Source of the DNA: Begonia masoniana
Taxonomy: Eukaryota; Streptophyta; Magnoliopsida; Cucurbitales; Begoniaceae
Assembly: GCA_022432975.1 (NCBI GenBank)
Contig: CM039512.1
Span: 44,976,309-45,040,308, forward strand
Direction: 5' to 3'
Length of the DNA: 64,000 nt
Position numbers and translations under genes: made by a program. Below the pieces are notes generated by a model. That model saw nothing but the letters and a program-made list of their open reading frames with translations, made no database searches and was not told the DNA's origin. Positions 22,991 through 34,877 of this stretch are shown here, one piece after another. The stretch's first letter is position 1; each line of letters starts with the position of its first letter.

Positions 22991-23436
22991 TAACTAACCT
23001 ATACTTGTTAACTAATGAAAAAGGGTTACCTTTACTGGAGAAGGCTGGAGAAAACAGGAAAATGAGAGAGTTTAGAATCGTCGCTGGTTGTTTGGAAGAG
23101 AGAAAACAGGGAAGTTTTTCACATAGGAGTGAAGAGAAGGGAGGAAGAAAGGAAGAGAAAAGGCATTGGCTTCTTCAACAAGTTTGCCAAGTGTCAATCA
23201 TCTATTGGTTTCTTCCCACCAACCTTAATTCCTTCCCAAACCGCCCTCCATGCATCACTAACTAATGGTTTTGTTTAGTTACACATTAGTTTGGTTTTTA
23301 TCCCATTAATCAATTCAATATAAGCTCCGTTGATTTGTTTTCCAACAAAACATTCATTGTATTAATAACAAATTAATTTTACTTAAATGATTCGGGGAAT
23401 AATTACATAAGCAAAAATACTGGGTGTTACACATTT

Positions 23437-23792
23437 TTTACACGTTTTTTATACTTCAAGCCATTTTTTGAATACAAAATTATTCAAGTTATTTTTTGAA
23501 CTTCATCTAGAGCTATTTTTTTATTTAACCCAATAATTTAACACAAGATTGTTTGAAAATTAGAATATTAAAATTTTCATTTATTTCACCCAGTTCGTAG
23601 CACTGAAAACCATGCAAAAGGAGATATAAAGATAGTAAATTATTGAGAAATAATTATCCTTCATTTTTAATATGTTCTAAGATAGAAGTAACCTAGAAGT
23701 AGGTTTTTTATAACGAAATTTATGAATAACTTTATTAGATTTTATTGCGAACCGAATTCTATTTAGATTAGGTTGGTTCGGCCTCGTTGAGA
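23437..23792. other. AT-rich intergenic stretch
   Basis: About 360 bp between the CATTT duplication of S3 and solo LTR S5. I see no gene, hairpin or recognisable element here. Before S3 inserted, this sequence was contiguous with 13155. Confidence 0.7.
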
Positions 23793-23797
23793 ATCTC

Positions 23798-25328
23798 TGT
23801 AACACCCGGCAATTTTGCCATGTAAATATTCTTTGAGTTATTAGAAGAAATTAATGGGAATATTTATACAATATATGTTTTATGAGTTTACCGATGGATT
23901 CATTGAATGGGGGTAATTCGTAAAAACTTGTTGGAGGGACTAAATAGTAATTTAGTTAAAAACCAATAGTTAAAAATGCATGGAGGGGTATGTTGAGAAG
24001 GAATTAAGGTTGGTGGTGGATAGCCTATGGTTGCTTGACACTTGGCAACTTGTTGAAGAAGCCATGTTCTTCTTCTCTTTCCTCCTACAAGAAACCCTCA
24101 TTTCTCATCTGCTTCTTTCCACTGCTCTCTGTTTCCTCTCCTCCAGGCGACTGCAACCTTTCCAAAAGACTTCCATTCTCCTGTTTTCTCCTGTTTTCTC
24201 TAGTGAAGATAATCATCTGCTAAAGTTAACAAGTTTGGACAAGTTAAAATGAGAGTTTTGCTGAAGTTATGGTTAAGATATTTTAGAGAAAACTCTCTGT
24301 TGTTGTATGAAAACACGTCGGTTTGTTTTCTAAAGGTTTCAATGGAGTTTGGAGCATGTCCTACCAAGTTGTTAGTTAGCATTTGCAGCTTTGCTCATTT
24401 TCTTTACGTGCATGTTATAGGTTCGTGCATCACCGAGACGTTTAGGACTATCAACTCTACAGCAAACAGGTAAGTTCATGCCCGTAGGTTAGCCCTTAAG
24501 GCCCAACATCACGGAGACTCTAGGATTTTACTTCTGTCGGGAGGTTTTTGGTAGATAAGTTGGAGTTATATTCTGAGTCGTCTGTTTTTCTTTTTAGGTT
24601 CTGTTGTGTTATTTTTGTTGTCTGCTGTTTTAATTTTAAGCACTGTAAATGTCCATGCATACACGATTTTCCCGAAAGTTCATGCAAAAAATATTTTCTG
24701 TACACGGTTTGAAGTTAAGAAAGATAAAAATCTAAATGTAATGTATTGGTTAAGTGTGGGACGAAGACTAGTGTTCTGTTCTGTATTTCTATACCGTTTC
24801 TCTGCTAGTGCCTGATAGTGCACTTCTGTCACGCCTGTTCTCCTATAAGCCCCATTTATACCCCTCTGCCAGTGAAACGTAATATACTATACTGTCACCG
24901 TATTCTAAAAGTTCATGCATAGTATATGCATCACTGCATTTTTTTATATGTTTTTACTGAGCTTTAGACTCATAGTTGAACTCTCTGATGTAGGTACGGA
25001 TCACGTGGATGAGGACTTTGTACCTCAGACCGACGAATAGGAGGCTAGGTGTAGCGAGCGTCGGGGTTAGTTGTGTTAGCTAGCATATTCCTACCAGAGA
25101 GCATGAGTTTTAATGTTGTGTGTTATGTTTTTGTGTTTTTTTTTGTTTTTTTTTTTTTTGTTTTTTTTTTTTTGTGTTTTTTTTTTTTTTTTTTTTTTGT
25201 TTTTTTTTTTTTTTTTTTTTTTTTTTGTTGTGGTGTTTTTTGTTTTTTTGTTTGTTTTTTTTTTTTGGGGGGGGTGTTTTGTTTTTTTTTTGTCTTAAAA
25301 AAAAATTATTTTTTTTGTTGTGTTTTTT

Positions 25329-25368
<40 letters not shown>

Positions 25369-25445
25369 AAAAAAATATTTTTTTTTTTTTTCTTTTTTTT
25401 TTTTTTGTGTGTTTTTTTTTTTTTTTTTATTTTTTTTTTTTTTTT

Positions 25446-25483
<38 letters not shown>

Positions 25484-26730
25484 TTTTTTTTTTTTGTTTT
25501 TTAATAAAAAAAAAAAAAATAAAAAACTTTCTATTATGGTGAATTCTGGAAATACATGCCAAATTCTGTACTGCTTTTGAGATTTTAAAACGATGTATGG
25601 CATATGTATTGATGTTCAAAACATCTGTATTTGACAGTTGTATTTATATATTTTGAAATATTCTGGAACTGTCTTGAGTTCTCTCTATTGGTCTGTGCAT
25701 GGATGGTCTCTGGTTTTAGAGTTATCTATGCAGTTTGATTTCTTAAACTCCTGTCATGTTTTCTGTTATGTCCGAAAATCATGTTCTGAATCATTTTTTT
25801 TTTAGAATTTGAAACTTTTATGCCATCTGTTTTTATGCTCCCTGTTCGTATGTCTTCCTGTTAAAAGTTGTCAAATTTTGTCTTCAAAACTACATCTTCC
25901 TTCACATCCACCGCTGCTTTGAAAATCACTTCTACCGCTGCCCATTTAAAATCACATCCACCTCTGCTTTTAAAATCACTTCTACCGCTGCCCGTTTAAA
26001 AATCACATCCCCCGTTGCTTTCAAAATCACTTCTACCGCTGCCCGTTTAAAATCACATCCCCCGCTGCTTTGAAAATCACTTCTACCGCTGCCCGTTTAA
26101 AATCACATCCACCGCTGCCCTTAAAATCACATCCACCACTGCCTTAGGATTCACATCCACCACTCCGGTTTATTTACATCTACCGTCTGACGTCATTCAT
26201 CTCACATCTTTCGATTTCATCAATCGTTGCCTTTAAAGTTCACTTCTGCCTGTAGTTCACCTCCACCGGTGAACAGTTCATTTCTATCTGTAGTTCACTT
26301 CTACCGGTGAATAGTTCATTTCTGCCCAGTTTATTCACATCTTCCGTCTGACGTCATCTGCCTACTTATTCTGCCCCGTTTAATTTACTCCTTCTGCTAT
26401 AGATCACCCGATTCCGGTATTCACTATAGTCTTTCTTCCGGCATCACTTTCAGTTCTGTTATCCTATTTTATTCTGCTTCTTTATTTCAGCCGTCCATTT
26501 CTGTTTACTATTTATCCTAGTTTCCTTCTGTCAATCACCCCTGTAATCCAGTTTTAAATTAGCTCCCAGTTTTCAAATCCAGAGAAAACTTTTTGTTTCT
26601 GTAAAGTTTTAAGGGTTTGTTTGTTTTAAAAGGTTCGGTTTGCTTTGTTTATTAAAAAAAAAATAGTCTCCGTTTTGAATGTCCCGGAGTGATGGTTCCT
26701 CAGACCACGATCAGGTCAGGGGTCGTCACA
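23798..26730 (+). mobile_element. Solo LTR S5, TSD ATCTC/ATCTT
   Basis: A 2933-bp plus-strand LTR with ends TGTAACACCCGGC and AGGGGTCGTCACA. The flanks are ATCTC (23793-23797) and ATCTT (26731-26735), a target duplication with one change. About 400 bp of its length is a noisy poly-T tract. Near 25880-26130 it has ~50-bp repeats with CTTCTACCGCTGCCCGTTTA, and near 26195 and 26348 TGACGTCA motifs. There are no internal genes. Confidence 0.88.
25129..25526. repeat. Poly-T tract with scattered G
   Basis: About 400 bases are almost entirely T, with isolated G and a few short A or G runs. Homologous LTRs near 15600, 21370 and 51540 do not contain it. The frames across it (poly-Phe or poly-Lys) are not genes. 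It may be a true homopolymer expansion or a sequencing artefact. Confidence 0.9.
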
Positions 26731-26735
26731 ATCTT

Positions 26736-28027
26736 CCTAAGATTTTATTTTATTTATAAATTCATGTAATCGAAAGTCGTAAAACTCGCAATTGTATTTC
26801 GATATTTATAGTTATATTATCATATGTTCGTGATTTTTTTTCTTGAAATAATTTTTTCACGTAAATCTAATATCTCACATCGTATTTTTTTTTTTTCAAT
26901 TATTGTACCATTTTTAATTGACTTCATAAAAGTTGTTAATATATTATCAAGACCTAATAGTTCATAACCTGTGTCTAAGAGATTGCATTATTTTTTCTTT
27001 ATTCTAAGACATAACAGAAACACGATGGAATAGTCAGAGTGAGTCTAATCGCGGCTATGACAAGACGCAAGGGGAAGAATATGGGTACGTCAGGCCTTAG
27101 AATAGCCATCAAAATTGACTAACAAAGAGGGAAGGGCACGTGAGGGAGTCAAGAATAAAATAATATATCTTAACCTCCATTTCCAAGGTCCCTTTCAAGT
27201 CTTTATGTTTCTCTGTATCTATACTTGATTCTTTAGTGTTGGGTGTAAAATGGGCATTTTCAATATAATCAGAGATTGAAAACTTCTTCAATTTAATTGA
27301 TGGTAATTATTGTCTCTAATTACAACCTAAGATCATTTAAAAACTAAACCTAGAAGGAAGATTAATTGTCATTAAGGATTAATCACATGATAAATAAGTT
27401 TAATTGCGTTAGTTAAACCTTAAGCATGACTATTATGAGATAATATTGTCCATAATGTTTCAGATAATTCCATGGAGTGTATTTCCCAACATGTCAATTT
27501 TTATTGTACTTATACAAATTTTTCTCATGTTTATCTTCATGCATTACGTAGTAAATAGATATTGTCACATTTTGAAAGGGGCACGCCACAGAACGAGGAA
27601 CGATCTGATATAGAAAAGTTGAACCCTCCGAGCGTCGATGATTTTAAAAATAAATTTGTAGTAGAAGATTAATAGAACACGCTAAAAGTTGAGGCTAAAA
27701 CGTTGGGGTAAAAAAAGGTTCAACTGTGGCATCTAAATAGTGAAGTAATATATATTAAAAGAATAAAATACTATGCGAGAAATTAAATACTGTAATATAT
27801 GATATCATGAAGTTCTAAGAAATAATTAAAATATCAACTAAGAGTCTCACCAATAAGAGTACTCTCAAAGATATAGAAATAACTAGAATAAAAATGAATG
27901 TTGAGTCCAATTCCATGTCGGCTTTCAGATAGTCTCTTTGTCTATGACTTGAAAAGAGGATATCGTTAGAGTGAGCCGATTAAATTTCAATAGGAATTCA
28001 AATGTTGTACATATAAAATTTTATAAA
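26736..28027. other. AT-rich intergenic DNA
   Basis: About 1.3 kb without recognisable genes, RNA genes or element ends. The short frames here show no protein family that I recognise. Confidence 0.6.
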
Positions 28028-28103
28028 GAAAACGTAAGTGAGCATGTTATCATCAAAATCATATAGAAAACGTAAGTGAGCATGTTATCATCAAAATCAT
28101 ATA
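28028..28103. repeat. 38-bp tandem duplication
   Basis: Two identical adjacent copies of a 38-bp unit starting GAAAACGTAAGTGAGCATG, at 28028-28065 and 28066-28103. The second copy begins the longer direct repeat that recurs at 33423. Confidence 0.92.
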
Positions 28104-28619
28104 CTAAAAACTAAGGATAAAAACTTTAGCTGGGTAACATAATAAATAACCCATTATATTGTGGTATGCAATAAAAATAGGTCATTAATGTAAGAAAATA
28201 AAACCTTAGCGAAAAGGGAGTTATGAGCGGATTTTGAGTACACAATGCCCAAGCTACGAGGGGAAAGATGACACTCGATTATCACAATAATAATATAACC
28301 TGATCAGATTTAGGATTCACACCAAAGGACACAATATCATTATCTCTCTCATTACTATTTCTCATAGAGGACAAGCATATCCTCCAACGGTCAAATGTGC
28401 ATATCGAAATAAGGACTCCCACTAGGTTTATCAAACTCAGTTCACACGACCGAGGTGATCAACAAAATAATAAAAAAGCATGCTCAAATAAAATATGACA
28501 GTAAAAGTCCTACATATAGCACAAATCGACATGTCGTAAAGGAAAAATATGTCATAAAAAAATGAAAACAAGTCTCAAAATAAGTTTTAAAAAAATATGT
28601 ATGCACTACTAAATATAAG
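28066..28619. repeat. Direct repeat, left copy
   Basis: About 550 bp that recur in the same orientation at 33423-33953 with modest divergence and small indels. Shared blocks include ACACTCGATTATCACAATAA and CATATCCTCCAACGGTCAAA. The two copies bracket the inverted-terminus element. No coding potential is evident. Confidence 0.9.
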
Positions 28620-28621
28620 GC

Positions 28622-28930
28622 AAACTATTGATTTTAACCTATATTATACCCGTAATTTCAAGTAACCCCCTCTACTAAAACAACCGGCAAACTAAACATC
28701 GTACTATGATTCTGTTATCAACATTGACCTTTTTAATCTTTCTGTCAACACCCACGTTAAGTGCACATGGGAGCTTCAAATTCAAATTTAGAAAACTATC
28801 GATTTAACCCTATACTATACCCATAATTTTTGGTAGCCCCCTCTACTAAAAAAACTGGCAAACCAAACTCCGTACTTTGATTCTGTTATCGGCATTGACC
28901 TTTTTAATCTTTTCGTCAAATTTATAGCCT
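28622..28930 (+). repeat. Left compound terminal repeat
   Basis: There are two tandem units, the first complete (to about 28795) and the second shorter (to about 28930). Each has the string CTCTACTAAAA and the string TTGACCTTTTTAATCTT. The reverse complement is found at 33075-33423. Confidence 0.85.
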
Positions 28931-29289
28931 ACAAAGTAATAGTATAAATGAAAATAGTCTCGGATCCATGCTATCTATGCCTGCAATATTGTTTGAGAGT
29001 CAGTCAAGTCCTTCGTACAGCCCTTCACTAGACGTAGCACAAGTGCTCTGGATGTACTTGCGGTATACATGCAGATATCTATCTTAGGACATGCAACAAT
29101 ATTGATAATAAAAGTAGCAATATGCAAGGGATCTGTCTGTTTGAAAGAAGTCGAGAGGTCTAAGGAGATTAGTTACTTTGTGGGCTATAAATTTGAGATT
29201 AGTGAATTTGACTTTTTATTTTCTCATATATTATATAATGACATATGTATGTATATCTATAGCATTTTTCATCTCATTCTAGAATTAAC

Positions 29290-31903
29290 TGTGTGACCCA
29301 GACCTGCCGGGCCGGCACGGGACGTGACCTAACGTTGACTTTGACTTTGACATTTTGAACGTGAAAATTTTCGACTTTCTTTTTTAAAAAAATTCTAAAT
29401 TAATGCCTAGAGTCGTTTTCGGTAAAACATTGACTCGGTTTTTGGGTCGTTTAAATCGTTGAAATACGAGGGAAAACATTCAGAAAATACGTTCTAAATG
29501 TATCGCAAAACGTCGGGTTGAAACGTAAAAAAAATCAAAAACTTGAAAAAAAATAAGTTTAGTGCACATGGCATGTGGCGCGCACGCATTGGGCGTGAGC
29601 GTCGCACGGCCACCGCACGTGCATGGCGTGCGGTTCTCTGCCGTCGCGCGGCACACCTTCTGCACGCACGCAACGTGCGCGACGCCCACCCTGGTGCGCG
29701 CAGCACCTGGGTGACACGCGCGCTGGGCAGCCCCCCCCCCCCCCCCCCCCCCCCTCGCGCCACGCATGTGCCACAGCCGATCGATCGGCACTAAACTCTC
29801 TGTTTTTTCAGCCAAAATGCCGATCGATCGGCCCACGAGCGCTATCAATCTGCTGCGCGCACATCCCGGCGCCTCCAGCGCACCACCTCACCTTTTTCCA
29901 AACTTACCCACTTTTTCTCCATTTCTACCCCCTAAAAGCAACATTAAATTTACCTAAAACCTTTCCCAACCTCTTTAAACACAAAATACTTCACCCCCAA
30001 AAACCCGACTCAAAACGTAATTTTAAACGTGTTAGAAAATGTTGTGAAAATTTGAGAAATCAAACTGCATGGATCAATCTAAAAACCGAACAAATCCATG
30101 TTTAAAACTAAAAGCCCAAACAGTTTAGTATGTTTTCAAAAAAAGGCTACTATCAAACAAAAGTTTTAAAACATCAACCCAAAACCTATACATCAACTAA
30201 ATCCCAAAAACTATACAAACTTAACGTAAACCTCGATACGTCATCCAAGGGTAAAAAATGCGCCTGACTGCCGCAACCAACCCCGCAAGCTCGTTCGCAA
30301 CCCACCTACACGTCAGCCTGAGGCTCTGAGTCCTCATCCGCATGATCCGTACCTACATCATGGAGTTCAACGAATGAGCCTAAAGCTCAATAAGATGATA
30401 AATACAAAAAATGCACGTGCTATGCATGAACGTTTGAAATACATGAACATTATTTTACATTATATTTAAGTGGACATGTGGAATAAGTGGGGCTTATAGG
30501 GAATGAGAAACATTACATTACGTACTTGACGTGGGGTTAACATGATTAGTACTTTTGCTGTATCCCAAGGAGGGACAAAATACATGCTCGAGGAGAGATA
30601 AAAACACATGTTTTTCCGTGGCGAGGACGTTTTACATAGTCCCAGAGAAGGACAAAACATATGCCAGCACCCGTCCCACACTTAACCGTACTTTACATTT
30701 ACATATTTTATCTTTCTTACTTCAAATCACGTGCATAAAATATTTTGCATGACTTTTATAAAAAACATGGTGTATGGACATACATTATTCATAACATAAC
30801 ATATACAGTAGACAAGTCCTCAAAGCAGAAATAAATGACAGATCATCAAGACATTACATACACCAAACATACTTAACTTAAAACGTATTCTACGATCTAT
30901 CTACCCGTCGACCACCCGAGAACATACAAGTCCTAGTACCTCTGTGATGTAGGGCCTTAAGGGCAAACACCTACATACGAACTTACCTGAGGTTCGTAAT
31001 GTTTGTGAGCCTTGAATGTATTTTTCCTCGGCGAGTCTCGAACCTATAACGCACATAATCAAATCATTATCCAAAATACATAGGCGTTAACCATTAGACT
31101 AAACGAACATGCTCCAATCTCCATTCAAATAACTCAAACCTAGTTAATAATTCTTTCAGGCAATTCATCGCCTTTTATGCATACTTTTGTACTCAAATTT
31201 TTCTCCCAAACGACATCCGTTTTCGACGATTCAATATGTTCCGAAAACCTCATCTTCTCTAGTTTATCATATAACCGTTAATTTTTGAAAAGCATGCCAG
31301 GAACGATAATAAAATAGAAATTTTGTGGGTGCCCCAAAATAACGCCACCTTCCGATCGAATTTTTTGTTTTTCCATTGAACGAGTCTAATTTTTCCTTAG
31401 TTTATCCATTCAAACCCTTAAATAAAATCCTAACATGAATTCGCATAAAATCGACGAGTTTTCTCCAAAACCTAACCCTAAAATATCAACGAAACTAACG
31501 TATAACTAACCTAATAAAATCATATGAGAGGAGGAGTCATTGATTGTTGGCTTGGAGAGGAGGCGCCGTTCGTCGTCTGGAAGAGAAAAAGCAGAGAGGA
31601 GAGGAGAAGAGAAGGAGAAAGAAAGAAAGAGGGAGAGGGGAAAGAAAAGAAAAGAAAATAGAGGGGGGAAGTGGTCACGAGGGAGCGAGGGAGCGAGGGA
31701 GGGAGGGGGAGAGAGATTACGCTCGGGTTTCGATTCGGAATTCCGCTTAAATTCTTGATCTTTTCTTTTTCCACCAAATATCCTAATAAATTCCTAGGGT
31801 TCTAACAAAACTTCCTGCTCATAAAATGACCTTAAATTTCTCCACTTCTCTGATTCCAAGCATATAATTAAAAACCAAAACTCTGAAAATCTCGGGTGTT
31901 ATA
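29290..31903 (-). mobile_element. Solo LTR S6, TSD TTAAC
   Basis: A 2614-bp minus-strand LTR. Plus-strand ends are TGTGTGACCCAGACC and CTCGGGTGTTATA. The last dinucleotide is TA where relatives have CA. Perfect TTAAC duplications lie at 29285-29289 and 31904-31908. A GC-rich variable segment at 29565-29850 contains CGCGCACGC-type repeats, a run of more than 20 C at about 29732, and GATCGATC palindromes near 29778 and 29820. The small frames here are artefacts. Confidence 0.88.
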
Positions 31904-31951
31904 TTAACATAATGATTTAAATTTCCTTCTTTTGAAATACTCTTTTAAGAG

Positions 31952-32104
31952 TGGAAACATATCGGTGGCCCTGGCAGGAGAGATGGGGTTGTGTCATCAG
32001 CTTCAAATGTTAGTCCCAACATGGTGGACATGGGTTTTACAGTAGATGAAATGCTAACATTATTTTCTTCTAAAGGTTTATCTTTTGATGATCTCGTCAC
32101 TCTA
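31952..32104 (+). pseudogene. Class III peroxidase exon fragment
   Basis: The 51-codon frame reads GGPGRRDGVVSSASNVSPNM, then FTVDEMLTLFSSKGLSF, then DDLVTL. This matches the region of plant secretory peroxidases between the GGP...GRRDG motif and the proximal-histidine motif (usually DLVALSGAHT). It breaks off exactly before that motif, and unrelated sequence follows. The distal histidine, signal peptide and C-terminal half are absent. It has no stop within the fragment. Capture by the surrounding DNA element is the simplest reading. Confidence 0.82.
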
Positions 32105-32432
32105 CGAGACTTGTTTGAAAGAAGACATAGAAGAAGATGTATAATCTCATCGTGCAGGAGCTCACCCGTTTGGAACAGCTCATTGATTAATTTGTGAAAA
32201 TAACTTTTTTCATGTATTATGAAAACAATCAACCTCCAATTTTGTTACATTGTCAAAGCTTCTTCATAGATAAAAGTTGCAAAATGACTTCATGCTCATA
32301 ATACAAGTTTTATGTCATAAAATCTTGTTCTACACAACTAACAGACACTAAATTATATAGTGATATAAATATAAGATACAAACAATACAATTGTGAGTAG
32401 CCACAACTGTAAAAATATTGCACATTTTTACT

Positions 32433-32597
32433 CTACTTATTCAACATAGCTTCTTGGACTTGCTCCATGCTTTGTATTTTTTATTGTAACTCATTAATTA
32501 TATATTTCTCCCTCAGCCTCATGGCTGCATTGTACCATAAAAAAATTGCATCTTCCTGATTCCATCTGTTTCTGCAGGTTCTCAATTCACCCAGCAT
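32433..32597 (-). pseudogene. Unrecognised captured gene fragment
   Basis: A 54-codon stretch on the minus strand, interrupted by one TAA, reads MLGELRTCRNRWNQEDAI, then FLWYNAAMRLREKYIINEL, and after the stop SMEQVQEAMLNK. The composition, rich in charged and helical residues, is protein-like and unlike the flanking AT-rich DNA. The upstream TTTGGGTGGACATATAAA stretch gives no clear splice site. I do not recognise the family. It may be a second host fragment carried by the element. Confidence 0.35.
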
Positions 32598-33074
32598 TTG
32601 TTTGGGTGGACATATAAATTTATTACCTTAATTACTAATTGTCATTTTAAAAAACAAACTAAACAACAAAAACCAATGAACTTGCAGATGAATTTAAAAT
32701 GAACAATGAAAAAAAAAACATGTTCCCTAACTTGACTAAAAAATTTTGGTAAATAAAGAGATTTACCAATAGATTAATACTGTGATTGAATCACTCGTTT
32801 GTAGAGAGAACAAAAACATACATAAAACGAAATCAAGCGAGCAAATTTATATAATCACGTCTTTCTTTTACAAGAATAGCAGTTCTGTAAATGAAGAACT
32901 CACCAAAAATCCATACCAGAAGACAACCGTCATTTGTCAACGCTTGAAGAGCTCTCTCTCTCTCGTTCGCCTTCGGGTGTTGACGGAATGAAGAATTCAC
33001 CGTGAGTTTATCGTATTCCCTCTCGGTCACACTTCTTCAGATGGTGGAGTCTGAAATTGTATATGCAACTCAAT

Positions 33075-33423
33075 TTAGGGCTAAAATTTCATATTTCAGG
33101 TGAAAATTTAAAGCTCCCACGTGCACTTAATGTGGGTGTTGACGGAAAGATTAAAAAGGTCAATGCCGATAATAGAATCATAGTACAGAGTTTGGTTTGT
33201 CAATTTTTTTAGTAGAGGGAGATACCTGAAATTACGAATATACTACAGGATTAAAATCGATAATTTCTCAAATTTGAATTTGAAGCTCACATGTGTACTT
33301 AATGTGAGTATTGACGGAAAGATTAAAAAAGTCATTTCCGATAACATAATCATAGTACGGGGTTCGATTTGCCAATTTTTTTAGTAGATGGGACTACCTG
33401 AAATTACGGGTATAGTACAAGGT
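33075..33423 (-). repeat. Right compound terminal repeat
   Basis: This is the inverted partner of the left terminus, with both units complete. Each unit contains GACGGAAAGATTAAAAA and TTTTTTTAGTAGA, and the right edge is GGGTATAGTACAAGG. Confidence 0.85.
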
Positions 33424-33953
33424 AAGTGAACATGCTAACATCAAAATCATATAGTAAAAACGAAGGATAAAAACATTAGCAGGGCAACATCGTAAATAAC
33501 TCACTATATTGTGGTATGTAATAAAAAAAGGTCATTAATGTAAGAACATAGAACCTCAATGAAAAAGGAGTCACGAGCAGATTTTGAGTACACAATGCCC
33601 AAGCCATGAGGGGAAATATGACACTCGATTATCACAATAATAATATAACTTGATCAAATTTAGGATTCACACCAAAGGACACAACACCATTATCTCTCTC
33701 ATTACTATTTCTCATAGAGGACAAGCATATCCTCCAACGGTCAAATGTGCATATCGAAATAAAGACTCCCACTAGGTTGATCAAACTCAGTTCACACGAC
33801 CAAGGTGATCAACAAAAGAATCAAAAAAGCATGCTCAAATAAAATATGACAGTAAAAATCATACATATAGCACAAACCGACATGTCGTAAAGGAAAAATA
33901 TGAAAACAAGTCTCAAAATAAGTTTTAGAAAAATACGTAGGCACTACTAAATA
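33423..33953. repeat. Direct repeat, right copy
   Basis: This is a second copy of 28066-28619 in the same orientation, beginning directly at the right end of the inverted-terminus element. It lacks a short segment (GTCATAAAAAAAT) found in the left copy near 28551. Confidence 0.9.
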
Positions 33954-34513
33954 TAATAAATAAACTCTTATCTCAACCTGAGTATACAAAAGCCAAAAGT
34001 AAAAAATACGAGAAGTTCAATGTTGGTCAACTCCAACACCTAATCACATGTCACTGTTAAGTGTCTAAAGACTCGAAATAAAAAGTTAGAACTCATAACC
34101 ATAATAAAAACTAATTCGGGAATTCTAAGGAAATAATTCCATGAAAATTCGGTTTCAAAGTGATCACAAGAAACGTCCTTGTCGAGAATGGAATTTTTCA
34201 GTTGACTATAGACCAGGTCGACTGAACTGGTCAACCAATTCAAACTATTTCATTCGCCCAAGTTAGATGTCCCAACTATATTTTGAGTATTTAAAAAAAA
34301 AAATAATGTATTTTAAAGAGAAGTATGATAGTAATGTCCCCATAGCTATCATATTTCTCGTTAGCCCAACTTTGAATTTTTTAGATTATTAAAAACAATG
34401 TATATTTGTTTATCATCTAATTGGTTTAAGAAGAATTTGTTGTGCTCCAATTGAAGTTGTTTTTTTCAATATCTCCTAACGTTCTTCAAATTAAAAAGTA
34501 TCCATGTTAAATA
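33954..34513. other. AT-rich intergenic DNA
   Basis: About 560 bp in which I see no gene or element boundary. It ends at the ACATA target duplication of the TRIM element. Confidence 0.6.
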
Positions 34514-34594
34514 ACATATGTGACAGTCCACCATGTGAAGGCAAGGAAGACTCAAGATTATGTTCATTGTGAGAACCCAACTCATACTAGTAAG

Positions 34595-34863
34595 TGTTAG
34601 AATTTGGTGTGAGCCGAATTCTAGTTGGGCCGGGTCAGGCCCGTATATCAATATTAGGGTTTTATGTTTTCTCTATATATTGATGCTTGAGTCGCAAAAC
34701 TCATTGTACCGAATTTGATATTAGTGATTATCTCATCTGCCAGTGGTTTTTTTCCCTTTTTAGGGTTTCCACGTAAAATTTTGTGTCCATTATTTTTTCT
34801 CATTTTTCTTTTTAGGTTTCTCGATCGTTCGTTACAGGTGGATTAGAGCGTCTAATCTTAACA
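34595..34863 (+). mobile_element. Copia 5' LTR
   Basis: A 269-bp LTR starting TGTTAGAATTTGGTGTGAG, with TATATATTGATG as a possible TATA region near 34672, ending TCTAATCTTAACA. It is near-identical to 42629-42894. Confidence 0.93.
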
Positions 34864-34865
34864 AC

Positions 34866-34877
34866 TAGTATCAGAGC
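34866..34877 (+). other. Primer binding site, one mismatch
   Basis: TAGTATCAGAGC lies two bases after the 5' LTR and differs from the plant initiator-tRNA site in one base (G to A at the second position). Confidence 0.88.

Larger units (their letters stand above)
13161..23431 (-). mobile_element. Solo LTR S3 with nested insertions, TSD CATTT
   Basis: A minus-strand LTR starts TGTGACGACCCCCG at 13161 and ends TGGGTGTTACA at 23431. It has a perfect CATTT duplication at 13156-13160 and 23432-23436. Its own segments are 13161-14395, 17143-18162 and 22991-23431. Between them sit solo LTR S4 and a disrupted copia region. Without insertions it is a normal LTR of about 2.7 kb. It carries arrays with GTGGACGTTTAAAAT(A/C)AA-type units (13490-14080) and GTGGACGACTGTTTT-type units (14150-14310). 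Confidence 0.88.
28622..33423. mobile_element. DNA element with compound inverted termini (MULE-like)
   Basis: The left terminus (28622-28930) and right terminus (about 33075-33423) are inverted copies. Each is built from two tandem units of ~170 bp containing TATACCCGTAATTTCA, CCCCCTCTACTAAAA and TGACCTTTTTAATCTTTC. Long termini with captured host exons resemble Mutator-like Pack-MULEs, but no transposase is visible and no 9-bp target duplication is clear, so the class is inferred. Solo LTR S6 splits the interior. Interior sequence outside S6 totals about 1.6 kb. Confidence 0.65.

Noticed and set aside
25073..25619. Long open frames of poly-Phe or poly-Lys
   Set aside because: They are translations of a poly-T tract inside a solo LTR and have no protein character.
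29480..29848. GC-rich frames on both strands near a poly-C run
   Set aside because: The base composition and the C run inside solo LTR S6 keep all frames open. No domain is visible.
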